A DNA stretch of 64,000 nt. Source: Bacteroidales bacterium. Lineage in GTDB: Bacteria; Bacteroidota; Bacteroidia; Bacteroidales; F082. Position 1 is the first letter of the stretch. The number at the start of each line of letters is the position of its first letter. A model generated the notes under the pieces. That model was not told the origin of the DNA, searched no databases, and saw only the letters and a list, made by a program, of their open reading frames with translations. Made by a program: the position numbers and the translations under genes. The stretch covers positions 124,001 to 188,000 of the forward strand of contig JAGCCO010000042.1 of assembly GCA_017651645.1 (NCBI GenBank), in the 5' to 3' direction. Positions 9,192 to 18,912 of the stretch are shown piece by piece.

Positions 9192-11405
9192 TTAAAAATG
9201 ATTTCTGATGTATTCCAAAATCGACTTCTCGAATGTCTCGGTCTCTTCGCGGATCTGTTGGACGAAGCCGACTTCATCGATCTTGCCGATGACGGCGATC
9301 TTCTCCTCCTCGTTGCGGTAGGTGGCGTTGCGGAATTCGTTTTCGTAGTCTTTCTTGCGGCTTTCGTAGACTTGGTCGCAGATGAAGTGCTGGATACGGA
9401 TAGCCTTCTCCAGGTTCTCATACCACATCTCCTTGGTGAGTATGTCGGCGTCGTCCTTGTAGAGGAACATCAGCGAGAAGTAGGCGTGACGCAGTTTCTC
9501 ATGCTGATAGTTCTCCCATAGTTCGTCGTAACGGTGATGGATCTCATCCCAGGTGTTGAGTTTGCCGTCGCGAATGTCGGCACGCAGCTGGTCAGCATAT
9601 TCCTCGGGCATGGTCTGACCGCCGAGGTTGATCCATTTGCGGAGACGTTTGCCTTTCATGTGGTTCACGATGGCCTCCATGTCCGTTTCAGGATGTTTTT
9701 TCAAATAATCCAGGAGGGTCTTCACGGCATAATAGGTAATCATGTCGCCATAAGCGTGATAGGCCTCCAATGGTTTAAGGATGCGTACTTTGCGTTTGCC
9801 TTTCTCCATGTGTTCGCCGAAGACTTCCAACGACTTCACGGTTTCGGGTTCGTTTTCAAAAAGGTTCTTGCCACATTCACGCAGGTCGTAGTACTCGTAC
9901 TTCGAGGGGTCTTCGCCCTTTGAACGGAGATAGGCCTTGGCAACCCAGACCTCCAGCAGCTTACGGGCCTCGATGGTCTCTTCGATGGTATCGGGGGCGA
10001 GGGTCTCGAACTCGATGTGTTGGATTTTGCGTAAACGCTTGTCGCGTTTCACATACTTCGAGGTGTTGCGCGCAATGGCGTACATGTTATACAACCACCA
10101 ATAGGCGGGCATGACTTCCAACTCGTTCTTGGTCGTGTTGTTGTTGACCAGACAGAACGGCAGCATGATATTGAGCTCGCTGGGGTAGTCGGCCTTGGAG
10201 AGCAAGGTGAACGAAGCGAACTTCGAGGAGTGCTTCACGCTGGAGCAGAGGCCTGGCCAGAAGCCACGCGAGGCCACAATCTCGCCATCGGTGGCGCGGC
10301 TGTTGTGGTTGGAGCCGATGGTGGCACCAGCCGCCATGTTGCTCTGACCCATCACGCAGGCCGAAATCAGGAAGGAGTTGTTGTGGTGCTGCTCGTGCGA
10401 GGGGAAGATGAGGTTGTTCAACACCTCGCAGCAGGAGATGGTGGAGTTGTCGCCCAACACGGAGTGGATGAGGCGGGCGCCGTATTTCAGGTTGCAGTTG
10501 TCGCCGAGCACGAAGCGGGTGGCCACCACCGAATAGAAGATACGGCAACCGTAGCCCGTCACGCCGTTCACCAAGATGACACCCTCGCCGATTTGCGAAG
10601 GCTCTTCTTCCGATGAGTTGATGGTGACGTTCTTCAGCTTGCTCGCACCCTTGATGTAGCAATGCGGTCCCACCTTGGCATCCTTCAGGATCCAGCAGTT
10701 CTTGATGACGCACGACTCACCGATGGTGCCATAGTAGCCACGGTGGAAGTCGACGCTGGCCTGGGTGATCTCCTTGAGACGCTCTTGCAGCTTGGTGTCG
10801 TCGGTGTATTTGGCCCAGAGGTAGGCATCGGCGGTGATCATGCCGTCGAAAGGCAGAATTTTACGGGTACCGATTTCGTTCATCACCTCGAGCCACACGC
10901 GTACGTCTTCGGGCTCACCTTCCTTGATGGTGCCGTTGCCGAACTTGGAGTGGTCGGTGGTGGAGATTTCCTGGATGTTGAAGAGGATGGTCTTGTCGCC
11001 GATGATGTAGTTGGCCATGTAATGCACATCATGGATGGCCACGTCGTCGCCGATGTCGCAGGAGATGATGCTGCTGTTGGAAATGCCCACCGGCACACGG
11101 AGGTCATGGTATTGCAGCACCTTGCGGTTGATGCGGCCGATGCGCACCTTGCCGAAGAAGTGGTTGTTGTGTACCATATTGGTGTCGAACTCGTCGGTGA
11201 CCCAGATGTCGTCCCAGTTGGTGGCCGAGTTGCTGTTTTTCACTAGGCGCTCGATCTCATCGGTATGCAGGTGTCGCCAACCTCCTGCAGGCTTTTTCAC
11301 CTGCTGGTCGCGGTAATAGTATTCGTCATGTCCGTCATGCAAGTACTTTTCGTCGATGAAGTTCTTGTATATCCGGTCATAATCTATGATTGTTACTTTA
11401 TCCAT
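9192..11405 (-). CDS. DUF4954 family beta-helix protein
   Basis: A 737-residue protein I recognise as the Bacteroidota DUF4954 type. Residues about 80-400 carry many hexapeptide-like turns (DIGDDVAIHDVHYMANYIIG, AKVGPHCYIKGASKLKNV, ILVNGVTGYGCRIFYSVV, FVLGDNCNLKYGARL) that predict a long left-handed beta-helix. The C-terminal third is helical and charged. Function is unproven. The beta-helix suggests a sugar-nucleotide acyl- or nucleotidyltransferase-like protein. It precedes nagB in the operon. Its large size and helical tail set it apart from ordinary hexapeptide acetyltransferases. Confidence 0.82.
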   Translation of the reverse strand: MDKVTIIDYDRIYKNFIDEKYLHDGHDEYYYRDQQVKKPAGGWRHLHTDEIERLVKNSNSATNWDDIWVTDEFDTNMVHNNHFFGKVRIGRINRKVLQYHDLRVPVGISNSSIISCDIGDDVAIHDVHYMANYIIGDKTILFNIQEISTTDHSKFGNGTIKEGEPEDVRVWLEVMNEIGTRKILPFDGMITADAYLWAKYTDDTKLQERLKEITQASVDFHRGYYGTIGESCVIKNCWILKDAKVGPHCYIKGASKLKNVTINSSEEEPSQIGEGVILVNGVTGYGCRIFYSVVATRFVLGDNCNLKYGARLIHSVLGDNSTISCCEVLNNLIFPSHEQHHNNSFLISACVMGQSNMAAGATIGSNHNSRATDGEIVASRGFWPGLCSSVKHSSKFASFTLLSKADYPSELNIMLPFCLVNNNTTKNELEVMPAYWWLYNMYAIARNTSKYVKRDKRLRKIQHIEFETLAPDTIEETIEARKLLEVWVAKAYLRSKGEDPSKYEYYDLRECGKNLFENEPETVKSLEVFGEHMEKGKRKVRILKPLEAYHAYGDMITYYAVKTLLDYLKKHPETDMEAIVNHMKGKRLRKWINLGGQTMPEEYADQLRADIRDGKLNTWDEIHHRYDELWENYQHEKLRHAYFSLMFLYKDDADILTKEMWYENLEKAIRIQHFICDQVYESRKKDYENEFRNATYRNEEEKIAVIGKIDEVGFVQQIREETETFEKSILEYIRNHF

Positions 11406-11591
11406 TTAATTCTGTGAGTATTTATTTAGTTTTCAATTAGTTAATTAATCCATGATGATTTTGACTGAGTTCGGGTTATTCCCGTCGTCTCAGTCAACGG
11501 TTACGGAAAAGGACGCACAACGGTACCATAACGAATGCCTTTGTGTCTATAGAACGATATGTGATTCGTTACATTCATGTATTTAGGTGCT
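11406..11591. other. Spacer with two hairpins
   Basis: This spacer separates the aminotransferase and DUF4954 genes. It contains a stem TGACTGAG/CTCAGTCA with an inner CGGG/CCCG (about 11461-11496) and a second, longer inverted pair TAACGAAT/ATTCGTTA (about 11528-11575). No gene was found. The hairpins could attenuate or process the operon transcript. Confidence 0.5.
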
Positions 11592-12698
11592 CTATGCAAA
11601 GCTATTGATCAAATCAACAACATGGCTGACCTCGTCCATGGTGATAGTGGGGCCAATGGGTAGGCTCAGCTCATGGTCGGCGATATATTCCGATATTGGA
11701 AGGTGCATCCCGTTCCATGCCTTGTAACACTCCTGTTTGTGGGGTGCGATGGGATAATGGATCAATGTTCCCACGCCGTTTTTCTCCAGATAGTCGTGCA
11801 AGGCGTCCCGTTTCTCACAAAGGATGGGGAACAGGTGATAGACGTTCTGCTCATCAGGCAATCTATCGGGAAGGGAAACCAAGGGATGCTTGATATGGTC
11901 GTAATAAAAACGGGCCACTGCCTTACGGTGGGCGTTGTCCTCCACCAGGTATTTCAGTTTCACGTCCAACACCGCGGCCTGGATCTCATCCAAACGGCTG
12001 TTGCGGCCAGTGTATTTGAAGACGTATTTCTTCGAAGAGCCGTAATTGGCTAAAGTGCGAACAGCTTTGGCGAGTTCGTCATCATTAGTAGTTACGGCCC
12101 CTCCATCACCTAAAGCACCAAGATTTTTGCCAGGATAAAAACTATGACCTGCAGCATCGCCAATGCTTCCAGTCATACGGCCATCCGAATATAAACAGCC
12201 ATGTGCCTGTGCGTTGTCTTCTACCAACTTTAAGTTATATTTCTTGCACAAGATGCCAATTATGTCAGTATAAGCATTACGACCATAGAGGTGCACGATG
12301 CAGATGGCCTTGGTTTTGGAGGTAATCCTTTCCTCTATTTTATCGTCATCGATTTCGAGCGTGTTCAACTTGGGTTCGACGAGAACGGGCTTCAATCCGT
12401 TTTCCGTGAGGGCAAGGATGGTGGCGATGTAGGTGTTGGCTGGAACGATGACTTCGTCGCCTGGTTGCATCACTCCCAGTTCGATGTAAGCGCGGAAAAT
12501 CCATATCAGGGCATCCAAGCCGTTGGCACAACCCACGGCGTGTTTGGTGCCGATAAACTTGGCATAGTCAGCCTCAAAGCATTCGTTCTCCTTGCCTTGC
12601 AGGTACCATCCGCTATTCACCACACGGGTGACCGCCGCGTTGATTTCGTCACCATGCAAGGCCGTCACGTCTTTTAGTGAAAGAAAAGGGATTTTCAT
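11592..12698 (-). CDS. FdtB/QdtB-like sugar aminotransferase (DegT family)
   Basis: A 368-residue PLP-dependent aminotransferase of the DegT/DnrJ/EryC1/StrS family. [30 protein letters not shown] and [20 protein letters not shown] are typical of the FdtB/QdtB branch. The PLP lysine is in [15 protein letters not shown]. It would convert the dTDP-3-keto-6-deoxyhexose made by the neighbouring ketoisomerase into the 3-amino sugar. It lies 17 bp downstream of that isomerase and is co-transcribed. A role in the WlbA branch (as WlbC/WbpE) is the alternative. Confidence 0.88.
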   Translation of the reverse strand: MKIPFLSLKDVTALHGDEINAAVTRVVNSGWYLQGKENECFEADYAKFIGTKHAVGCANGLDALIWIFRAYIELGVMQPGDEVIVPANTYIATILALTENGLKPVLVEPKLNTLEIDDDKIEERITSKTKAICIVHLYGRNAYTDIIGILCKKYNLKLVEDNAQAHGCLYSDGRMTGSIGDAAGHSFYPGKNLGALGDGGAVTTNDDELAKAVRTLANYGSSKKYVFKYTGRNSRLDEIQAAVLDVKLKYLVEDNAHRKAVARFYYDHIKHPLVSLPDRLPDEQNVYHLFPILCEKRDALHDYLEKNGVGTLIHYPIAPHKQECYKAWNGMHLPISEYIADHELSLPIGPTITMDEVSHVVDLINSFA

Positions 12699-12715
12699 CT
12701 TTGTTCAATTTTGCG

Positions 12716-13597
12716 TTACAAACGATTTCTAAACTCCAAAAACGCGTCATAGTCTCTGATATAGTCTTCGGGTTGGTACACTTCCGAGGCCACCACCATG
12801 CACACCGCACCCGAAGAAAAGTCCTCCAGGTCTCTCCATAAGCCTGGCTTGACGTAAAGCCCTTGGTAGGGACGGTTCAAGAAGAACGTCTTTTTGTTCA
12901 CTCCGTCATCCAAGACCACCTTAAAAGAGCCCGACACGGCAACGATCAGTTGTTCCAAGGTCTTATGGGCATGGGCACCGCGTGACACTCCACCTGGGAC
13001 ATCATAAAGATAATACACCCTCTTGCAGTTGAACGGAAGTGTCATGCCGTTTTCAACCACGGTGAGATCACCACTTCGTTCACTATGATGCTTGTCCAAT
13101 TCAATCAGCGAACAATCCTTGACATGAAAACGTTTGTGTTCACGACAAGACGGGGCGGACAGGGGTTGCACCGGATGTGTCGCAGCAGGATGCTTTGCGA
13201 ATTCGCAAAACGCGTCATAGTCCCTGATGTAGTCATCCTCGCTGTAGGGAATGCTACCAAACTCCAAAGCCACGGCGTTGGTGGAAAACTCCCTGATCTC
13301 GCGCCATACGCCTTTCGGAATGTAAAGACCGTAATAGGAGCGGTTCAGTGTAAAGGTACGGGTGTTTGTTCCGTCGTTGATCAGAATCTCAAAAGACCCC
13401 GACAGGGCAATCACCAGTTCCTCGTTATTGATTTCGGCGTGTCCGCCACGGCTGATGCCTCCCGGGACGTCGTAGAGCCAATAGACCCGACGGATCTCAA
13501 AAGGCATCTGGGCGAATTGTTCCGCAAAGGACAGGTTGCCTCTTGCGTCCAAAAACTTGGGCAATTCAATTATCTTTGCCTCATCGACGCTCATCAT
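12716..13597 (-). CDS. Tandem FdtA/WxcM-like ketoisomerase (two cupin domains)
   Basis: A 293-residue protein made of two homologous cupin domains (about 8-135 and 158-290), roughly twice the normal FdtA length. The C-terminal half has an intact active-site block, SRGAHAHKTLEQL, with His209 and His211. The N-terminal half reads SRGGHAEINNEEL, so the second His is replaced by Glu55. Both halves keep the VYxLYDVPGG segment and end in EDYIRDYDAF-like sequence. By family it isomerises dTDP-4-keto-6-deoxyglucose to the 3-keto form. The start overlaps the rfbB stop (ATGATGA). The N-terminal half may be regulatory, structural or differently specific. Confidence 0.87.
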   Translation of the reverse strand: MMSVDEAKIIELPKFLDARGNLSFAEQFAQMPFEIRRVYWLYDVPGGISRGGHAEINNEELVIALSGSFEILINDGTNTRTFTLNRSYYGLYIPKGVWREIREFSTNAVALEFGSIPYSEDDYIRDYDAFCEFAKHPAATHPVQPLSAPSCREHKRFHVKDCSLIELDKHHSERSGDLTVVENGMTLPFNCKRVYYLYDVPGGVSRGAHAHKTLEQLIVAVSGSFKVVLDDGVNKKTFFLNRPYQGLYVKPGLWRDLEDFSSGAVCMVVASEVYQPEDYIRDYDAFLEFRNRL

Positions 13598-14736
13598 CTG
13601 TTTTTATACATGTCGTCGTAATACTTCTGGTAGTCACCCGAGGTGACGTTGTCCATCCACTCTTGGTTGTCGAGATACCAGCGGACGGTCTTTTCGATGC
13701 CTTCCTCGAACTGGAGACTCGGCTCCCAGCCCAGTTCCTTCTGGAGCTTGGTCGAGTCAATGGCGTAGCGCATATCGTGACCAGCACGGTCGGTGACGTA
13801 GGTGATCAGGTCCATGTCGGCGCCTTCGGGACGGCCCAGCAAGCGGTCAACGGTGTTAATCAAGACCTTGATGAGGTCGATGTTCTTCCACTCGTTGAAG
13901 CCGCCGATGTTGTAGGTCTCGGCGATCTTGCCCTCATGGAAGATGAGGTCGATGGCTCTTGCATGGTCCACCACATAGAGCCAGTCGCGTACGTTCTCGC
14001 CCTTGCCGTAGACAGGCAACGGCTTGCGGTGGCGGATGTTGTTGATGAACAACGGTATCAGCTTCTCGGGGAACTGATACGGGCCGTAGTTGTTGGAGCA
14101 GTTGGTCACCACCGTAGGCATGCCGTAGGTATCATGGAAGGCGCGCACGAAGTGGTCGCTGCTGGCCTTGGCAGCACTATAGGGACTGTGGGGTTGGTAT
14201 TTCAGGTCCTCGGTGAAGAACTTGTCACCGTATGCCAGATGGTGTTTGCCCGAAGAGGCCTTGGTGCTGAAGGGCGGCATGATGCCTTGGGGATCGGTGA
14301 GCTCAAGGGCGCCGTAGACTTCGTCGGTGCTGATGTGGTAGAAGCGTTTGCCTTCCCATTTCTCAGGCAGGCTCTCCCAATACAACTTGGCGGCCTGCAA
14401 CATCGACAGCGTTCCCATCACATTGGTCTGGGCGAAGGTGAACGGGTCCTTGATGGAACGGTCCACATGGCTCTCGGCGGCGAGGTGGATGATGCCGTCG
14501 ACGTGTTCGTCTTGCATGAGCTTGTAGATGGTCTCGAAGTCGCAGATGTCGGCCTTGACGAACTTGTAGTTCGGCTTGTCCTCGATGTCCTTGAGGTTGG
14601 CGAGGTTACCGGCATAGGTCAGCTTGTCGAGGTTGATGATCTTGTAGTCGGGGTATTTGTTCACGAACAGACGGACGACGTGGTTGCCGATGAAGCCTGC
14701 ACCTCCAGTGATGATAATTGAGCGTTTGTATGACAT
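13594..14736 (-). CDS. rfbB: dTDP-glucose 4,6-dehydratase
   Basis: A 380-residue extended SDR enzyme. GGAGFIGNHV binds NAD, HISTDEVYGAL carries the Thr-Asp-Glu catalytic group, and YSAAKASSDHFVRAFHDTYG supplies YxxxK. It makes dTDP-4-keto-6-deoxyglucose, the common precursor of rhamnose and of the 3-amino sugars predicted here. It lies between rfbA and the FdtA-type isomerase with short or overlapping junctions. No rfbC or rfbD is seen, which points away from rhamnose and towards the amino-sugar branch. Confidence 0.94.
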   Translation of the reverse strand: MSYKRSIIITGGAGFIGNHVVRLFVNKYPDYKIINLDKLTYAGNLANLKDIEDKPNYKFVKADICDFETIYKLMQDEHVDGIIHLAAESHVDRSIKDPFTFAQTNVMGTLSMLQAAKLYWESLPEKWEGKRFYHISTDEVYGALELTDPQGIMPPFSTKASSGKHHLAYGDKFFTEDLKYQPHSPYSAAKASSDHFVRAFHDTYGMPTVVTNCSNNYGPYQFPEKLIPLFINNIRHRKPLPVYGKGENVRDWLYVVDHARAIDLIFHEGKIAETYNIGGFNEWKNIDLIKVLINTVDRLLGRPEGADMDLITYVTDRAGHDMRYAIDSTKLQKELGWEPSLQFEEGIEKTVRWYLDNQEWMDNVTSGDYQKYYDDMYKNR

Positions 14737-14749
14737 AGTTATTGGGTTG

Positions 14750-15667
14750 TTACTGTAATTTTCTGAGTGTTTCCGAGTTGACCTCTTCCTTCATCTCGTT
14801 GATGACACGGAGCAGGTATTGTCCGTATTCGTTTTTAACCATCGGCTGGGCCAGTTCCCTCATCTTCTCTTCCGTGATCCAGCCGCGGCGGTAGGCGATA
14901 CCTTCGAGGCAGCCGACTTTCAATCCTGTGCGTTTTTCGATGACTTCAACGAAGGTGGAGGCCTCGCTCAGCGAGTCGTGGGTGCCCGTGTCGAGCCAGG
15001 CAAAGCCGCGCCCGAGGGTCTGCACCTTCAGTTCGCCAGCGCTCAGGAACTCCTGGTTCACCGTGGTGATCTCGAGCTCGCCTCTTGCCGAGGGCTTGAT
15101 GTGTTTGGCCACGTCAACGACTTTGTTCGGATAGAAATACAAGCCCACCACGGCATAGTTGCTCTTGGGCTGTTTGGGTTTTTCTTCGATGCTGAGGCAG
15201 TTGCCGTATTTGTCGAACTCGGCCACGCCGTACCGCTCCGGGTCGCTGACCCAATAGCCGAACACGGTGGCTTTTTGTTCTTCTTCGGCGGTGCGCACGG
15301 CATCGGTGAGCATCTTGGTGAAGCCGTTACCGTAGAAGATGTTGTCGCCCAAGACGAGGCAGGCGCAGTCGTCGCCGATGAACTTGTCGCCGATGATAAA
15401 GGCCTGTGCCAGACCATCGGGTGAGGGCTGCTCGGCATACTCGAAGCGGACGCCGTAGTCGGAGCCATCGCCGAGCAAGCGCTTGAAGCCCGGGAGGTCG
15501 TAAGGCGTGCTGATGATGAGGATGTCGCGGATACCGGCGAGCATCAAAGCCGAGATGGGATAATAGACCATCGGCTTGTCGTAAATCGGGAGCAGCTGCT
15601 TGCTCACGCCCTTGGTGATGGGGTACAATCTGGTGCCGGAGCCTCCGGCTAATACTATTCCTTTCAT
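14750..15667 (-). CDS. rfbA: Glucose-1-phosphate thymidylyltransferase
   Basis: A 305-residue nucleotidyltransferase beginning [18 protein letters not shown], with [15 protein letters not shown] next. Later it has [22 protein letters not shown] and TGTHDSL, the standard RmlA sequence blocks and length. It makes dTDP-glucose from glucose-1-phosphate and dTTP, the first committed step for the dTDP sugars of the operon. It lies 13 bp upstream of rfbB. Confidence 0.95.
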   Translation of the reverse strand: MKGIVLAGGSGTRLYPITKGVSKQLLPIYDKPMVYYPISALMLAGIRDILIISTPYDLPGFKRLLGDGSDYGVRFEYAEQPSPDGLAQAFIIGDKFIGDDCACLVLGDNIFYGNGFTKMLTDAVRTAEEEQKATVFGYWVSDPERYGVAEFDKYGNCLSIEEKPKQPKSNYAVVGLYFYPNKVVDVAKHIKPSARGELEITTVNQEFLSAGELKVQTLGRGFAWLDTGTHDSLSEASTFVEVIEKRTGLKVGCLEGIAYRRGWITEEKMRELAQPMVKNEYGQYLLRVINEMKEEVNSETLRKLQ

Positions 15668-15707
15668 AAGTTATTCCATTATTTTCAAATTATGTCGTTT
15701 TGCTTAG

Positions 15708-15737
15708 GAGATTGCGGGTCTTCGCCCGCAATGACTC
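15708..15737. repeat. REP-like palindrome
   Basis: GAGATTGCGGGTC, a short loop and GCCCGCAATGA form a stem-loop between galE and rfbA. It matches palindromes at 9130-9159, 16807-16837 and 16923-16952. In a polycistronic transcript it could stabilise or separate the galE segment. Confidence 0.75.
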
Positions 15738-15774
15738 CTTTGAGTGTGGGTGGGGCGAATAGGCTCCAACTAAT

Positions 15775-16785
15775 TCAATATCCTTCAGGGTTGTTTTTCT
15801 GCCAGTTCCATGAGTCGCGGCACATCTCTTCCAGTCCATACTGTGCTTTCCAGCCCAGTTCGCGTTCCGCCTTGGCGGGGTCGGAATAACAGGTGGCGAT
15901 GTCGCCTGCCCTGCGAGGCTTGATGCTGTACGGGATCTTGATGCCGTTGACCTTCTCGAAAGTCTTTACCACCTGCAGTACCGAGTAGCCTTGACCTGTG
16001 CCGAGGTTATAGATGGCGCAGCCGCAGTTGCGTTCGATGGCCTGCAAAGCCGCCACATGGCCGCGTGCCAAGTCCACGACATGGATGTAGTCGCGGACGC
16101 CCGTGCCATCGGGTGTGGGATAGTCATTACCGAACACACCGAGTTCAGGGCGTTTGCCGACGGCTACCTGGGTGACGTAAGGCATCAGGTTGTTCGGGAT
16201 GCCGTTGGGGTTCTCCCCTATCCTACCGCTCGGATGGGCACCGATGGGGTTGAAGTAACGCAGCAGCACGATGTTCCATTCCTTGTCGGCCTTCTGCATG
16301 TCCATCATGATCTCCTCGAGCATGCTCTTCGTCTGCCCGTAAGGGTTGGTGCAATGCCCCTTGGGACACTCCTCCGTGATGGGGATGATGGCTGGGTCGC
16401 CGTAAACGGTGGCCGACGACGAGAAAATGATGTTTTTGCAGCCATGTTGGCGCATCACATCGAGGAGCGTCAGCGTACCGCCGATGTTGTTTTCATAGTA
16501 TTCCCAAGGCTTCTCCACGCTCTCGCCCACGGCTTTTAGTCCAGCAAAGTGGATGCAGGCGTCGAAATGATGGGCGTCCATCACGCGGTTGAGGCCTTCG
16601 CGGTCGCGGATGTCGACCTCATAGAAGGGGATTTCTTTTCCTGTCAGCTCCGCCACGCGTTCCAAGGACTTGCGGTTGCTGTTGCTGAGGTTATCGATGA
16701 CTACGGTCTTGTGGCCCGCAGCAGTGAGTTCGATTAAGGTATGGGAGCCGATGAAGCCGGCACCGCCGGTTACTAGGATGTTCAT
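15775..16785 (-). CDS. galE: UDP-glucose 4-epimerase
   Basis: A 336-residue SDR epimerase starting [20 protein letters not shown]. It has SSSATVYGD and [13 protein letters not shown] (YxxxK), then the GalE-typical [13 protein letters not shown] and [13 protein letters not shown]. It interconverts UDP-glucose and UDP-galactose. It appears to be the first gene of the minus-strand polysaccharide operon, because upstream of it are only repeats and the methylase terminus. Confidence 0.94.
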   Translation of the reverse strand: MNILVTGGAGFIGSHTLIELTAAGHKTVVIDNLSNSNRKSLERVAELTGKEIPFYEVDIRDREGLNRVMDAHHFDACIHFAGLKAVGESVEKPWEYYENNIGGTLTLLDVMRQHGCKNIIFSSSATVYGDPAIIPITEECPKGHCTNPYGQTKSMLEEIMMDMQKADKEWNIVLLRYFNPIGAHPSGRIGENPNGIPNNLMPYVTQVAVGKRPELGVFGNDYPTPDGTGVRDYIHVVDLARGHVAALQAIERNCGCAIYNLGTGQGYSVLQVVKTFEKVNGIKIPYSIKPRRAGDIATCYSDPAKAERELGWKAQYGLEEMCRDSWNWQKNNPEGY

Positions 16786-16806
16786 TGGGTTGGTCGTTTT
16801 GATTGG

Positions 16807-16952
16807 GAGATCGCGGGTCTTGCGCCCGCGATGAGGCTTTGTAGTATAAGTGTGTTGTTAAGGTGTGAGGTTTGGATAGAGTTAACCGAAGACAGCGTTA
16901 TTAAAGAAACCCAAAGCGAAAGGCCTCATGGCGGGCGCAGACCCGCCATCTC
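16807..16952. repeat. Inverted pair of REP-like palindromes
   Basis: One copy (16807-16837, GCGGGTCTTGCGCCCGC core) and one in the opposite orientation (16923-16952, GGCGGGCGCAGACCCGCC core) sit about 85 bp apart upstream of galE. Each is itself palindromic, and each ends in GATGAGGC or its complement. Paired, inverted REPs of this sort resemble the BIME arrangement. The rest of the 16786-16989 spacer shows no gene. Confidence 0.8.
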
Positions 16953-16989
16953 TTACGCTTAGGGTGTCTCGTTAGAGTGAGTGTGTCAT

Positions 16990-18705
16990 TTATCGTAAAC
17001 TAAGAATCAGATTTATCTCTTCTGTATCAAATTCATACAGTTCAAAAATCAAATCATCAATATCTGTCTGTGCGCCAGTGTCGCCGTGCAAGGCACGGTC
17101 GACGAGAGCGGTAAGTTGTCTATCTTGCTCAAGGCTGATCTTCGGGAAAGGCAAAGCCGATAAGTTGCCTTTCAGAATCTTGATATCGTTGAAGCGTTTT
17201 GCATACAAGAAGTTGAACAGCTCGGAATTCAAAAAGGCCAGGACCGTCTTGATGCTCATGCCATCCACTTTAGGGATGAGGATATTGGCGCTGTTGAGGA
17301 AGAGGCGTTGCTGGTCATCGTAGGTGAAACAGAGGTGGCTCGACACGAACTTGTACACCAGCTTTTCTTTGGCGCGATAGAACTCATCCTTGGCACATTG
17401 CTGGAAATCGGCGCGGTTGTATTTGATGTAACGGCTGGCTTTTTTCAAGCCGTACTTGCTGATGTCCTTGCCCATGAAGATAGGTTCTAAGCCCTTACGG
17501 GGCCGGTCTTTCAGCACCTTGGCGTTGTTGCCCGTGATGATGCCCAAAGCCCATTGACTGTGGGACAGGTCGTCATGACGCATCCGCTCCGCCTTGCTGA
17601 GGATGTTCTCGACGCGGTCGTCAAGCAAAGGCATGGCGCAAAAGTCATCCTCACCAGGCTGCCACGTCTTTTTGATGACTTCGTTTCGGGCGGTCTTGAC
17701 CCAATAGGTTTGTGGGCCGCTTACCGGGATCCTCCTGACTTTCAGGCTGACGAAATCCGTGAACACGCCCTTGAAACGCTCATGGTAGAGCTTCAACGTG
17801 TCGATACAAGTCTCTTGGGCCACAAAACGGCGGAAATCGGCATGGACCTTGATTTTCAGCACCGACGACGGCATCAGGAAATGCAGTATCCCATTGTCGT
17901 TCAAAAACTTAAATGACTCCGTAAAGAACAAGGTCGCCTGTTCATTCGAAGAGATGATCTCGGAACTGTGTTTTTTTCGTTTCTCGCTGCCCCAAGGCGG
18001 ATTCGTGATGATGTAGTCAAACTTTAAACCTGCCAAGGCCGACTGGGCGTGTTGGAGGAAATCCAATTGATAAATCTGAGGGTAAACATCTGATTCATGG
18101 AACTTCACCATCAGATTGGCCTTGGCAATCATCACGGCGAGCGGGTCATTGTCGATGCCGAAAAGCTGTTCCATACGGGCTCCCTTGACCTTCAGCAAAA
18201 AGATGCCGCTGCCGCAACATGGATCCAAGAAACGTTGGCTCTCGACGACTTGCACCTCCGAAAGCATCTCCTCCACAATCACCGGCTTGGTATAATACAA
18301 GCCCGTCAGGATACGGCTCCCTTCCGTCGTCAGCGACTGATACACAAAGCCAATCCAATCGTCCAGTCTGTTCTTCAATATCTGTCTTGGTATCGACAGC
18401 GACAGCTTTTGATAATGCAAATACTCCTCGAAGAAACGGTCCTTGTTGGCCGGATGGACTTTGTTGTGTTCCAGATAAGCAGCACAGAGGCTGAAAATCA
18501 AGTCTTTAATCGGATACAGCTCCGCTTTCAGGTCTTCGACAAAACGAGGTAGACTGCCTGCGCTGACATAACCGTCGGGGACAATGATTTTCTGCGAACG
18601 GATCTTATTGGCTCGCCTTTTCAGGCGGTCGTTTTCATTCGTTCGTAGCTTGTCCCAATTTCGTTTTGTGGCTTTAGAAATCAATTTTGATGTTTCCGAC
18701 TTCAT
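16990..18705 (-). CDS. Adenine-specific N6 DNA methyltransferase
   Basis: A protein of about 571 residues with the AdoMet motif DPCCGSGIFLL and catalytic motif NPPWGSEKR, as in gamma-type N6-adenine methylases. The C-terminal third (EPIFMGKDISKYGL onward, ending near LSALPFPKISLEQD) looks like a TaqI/Eco57I-type target-recognition domain. The ATG at 18705 has an AGGAGG Shine-Dalgarno sequence (minus strand of 18715-18720) at good spacing. The frame opens earlier, at 18729. No restriction endonuclease is adjacent, so it reads as an orphan methylase. It is divergent from tsaB. Confidence 0.82.
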   Translation of the reverse strand: MKSETSKLISKATKRNWDKLRTNENDRLKRRANKIRSQKIIVPDGYVSAGSLPRFVEDLKAELYPIKDLIFSLCAAYLEHNKVHPANKDRFFEEYLHYQKLSLSIPRQILKNRLDDWIGFVYQSLTTEGSRILTGLYYTKPVIVEEMLSEVQVVESQRFLDPCCGSGIFLLKVKGARMEQLFGIDNDPLAVMIAKANLMVKFHESDVYPQIYQLDFLQHAQSALAGLKFDYIITNPPWGSEKRKKHSSEIISSNEQATLFFTESFKFLNDNGILHFLMPSSVLKIKVHADFRRFVAQETCIDTLKLYHERFKGVFTDFVSLKVRRIPVSGPQTYWVKTARNEVIKKTWQPGEDDFCAMPLLDDRVENILSKAERMRHDDLSHSQWALGIITGNNAKVLKDRPRKGLEPIFMGKDISKYGLKKASRYIKYNRADFQQCAKDEFYRAKEKLVYKFVSSHLCFTYDDQQRLFLNSANILIPKVDGMSIKTVLAFLNSELFNFLYAKRFNDIKILKGNLSALPFPKISLEQDRQLTALVDRALHGDTGAQTDIDDLIFELYEFDTEEINLILSLR

Positions 18706-18795
18706 ACAGCTTCGCCTCCTAAGTCCCATTAATAACCCTTAACGAACTCTGTTTCAACTCGATACAAATTTGCCAAAAAAGGCGTTTAAAACTTG

Positions 18796-18803
18796 CAAAT
18801 ATA
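18796..18803 (-). promoter_or_regulatory. Bacteroidota -7 promoter element
   Basis: TATATTTG on the minus strand matches the TAnnTTTG -7 element. It lies about 90 bp upstream of the methylase start. Confidence 0.45.
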
Positions 18804-18887
18804 TGGTTTTTTTCAATTCCCCAACCTATTATTTATATAAAAATTAATAAGCAGTATAGAGGGGTGAGGTTGTTTTTTAAAATTGTT

Positions 18888-18895
18888 TATTTTTG
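18888..18895 (+). promoter_or_regulatory. Bacteroidota -7 promoter element for tsaB
   Basis: TATTTTTG lies 17 bp before the tsaB ATG at 18913, in the AT-rich divergent spacer. It fits the TAnnTTTG consensus and implies a short leader. Confidence 0.55.
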
Positions 18896-18912
18896 CCCCA
18901 CAAAATTTGACA

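Noticed and set aside
13543..14721. 392-residue open frame antisense to rfbB
   Set aside because: It overlaps a certain gene, and its composition is the complement of rfbB codons.
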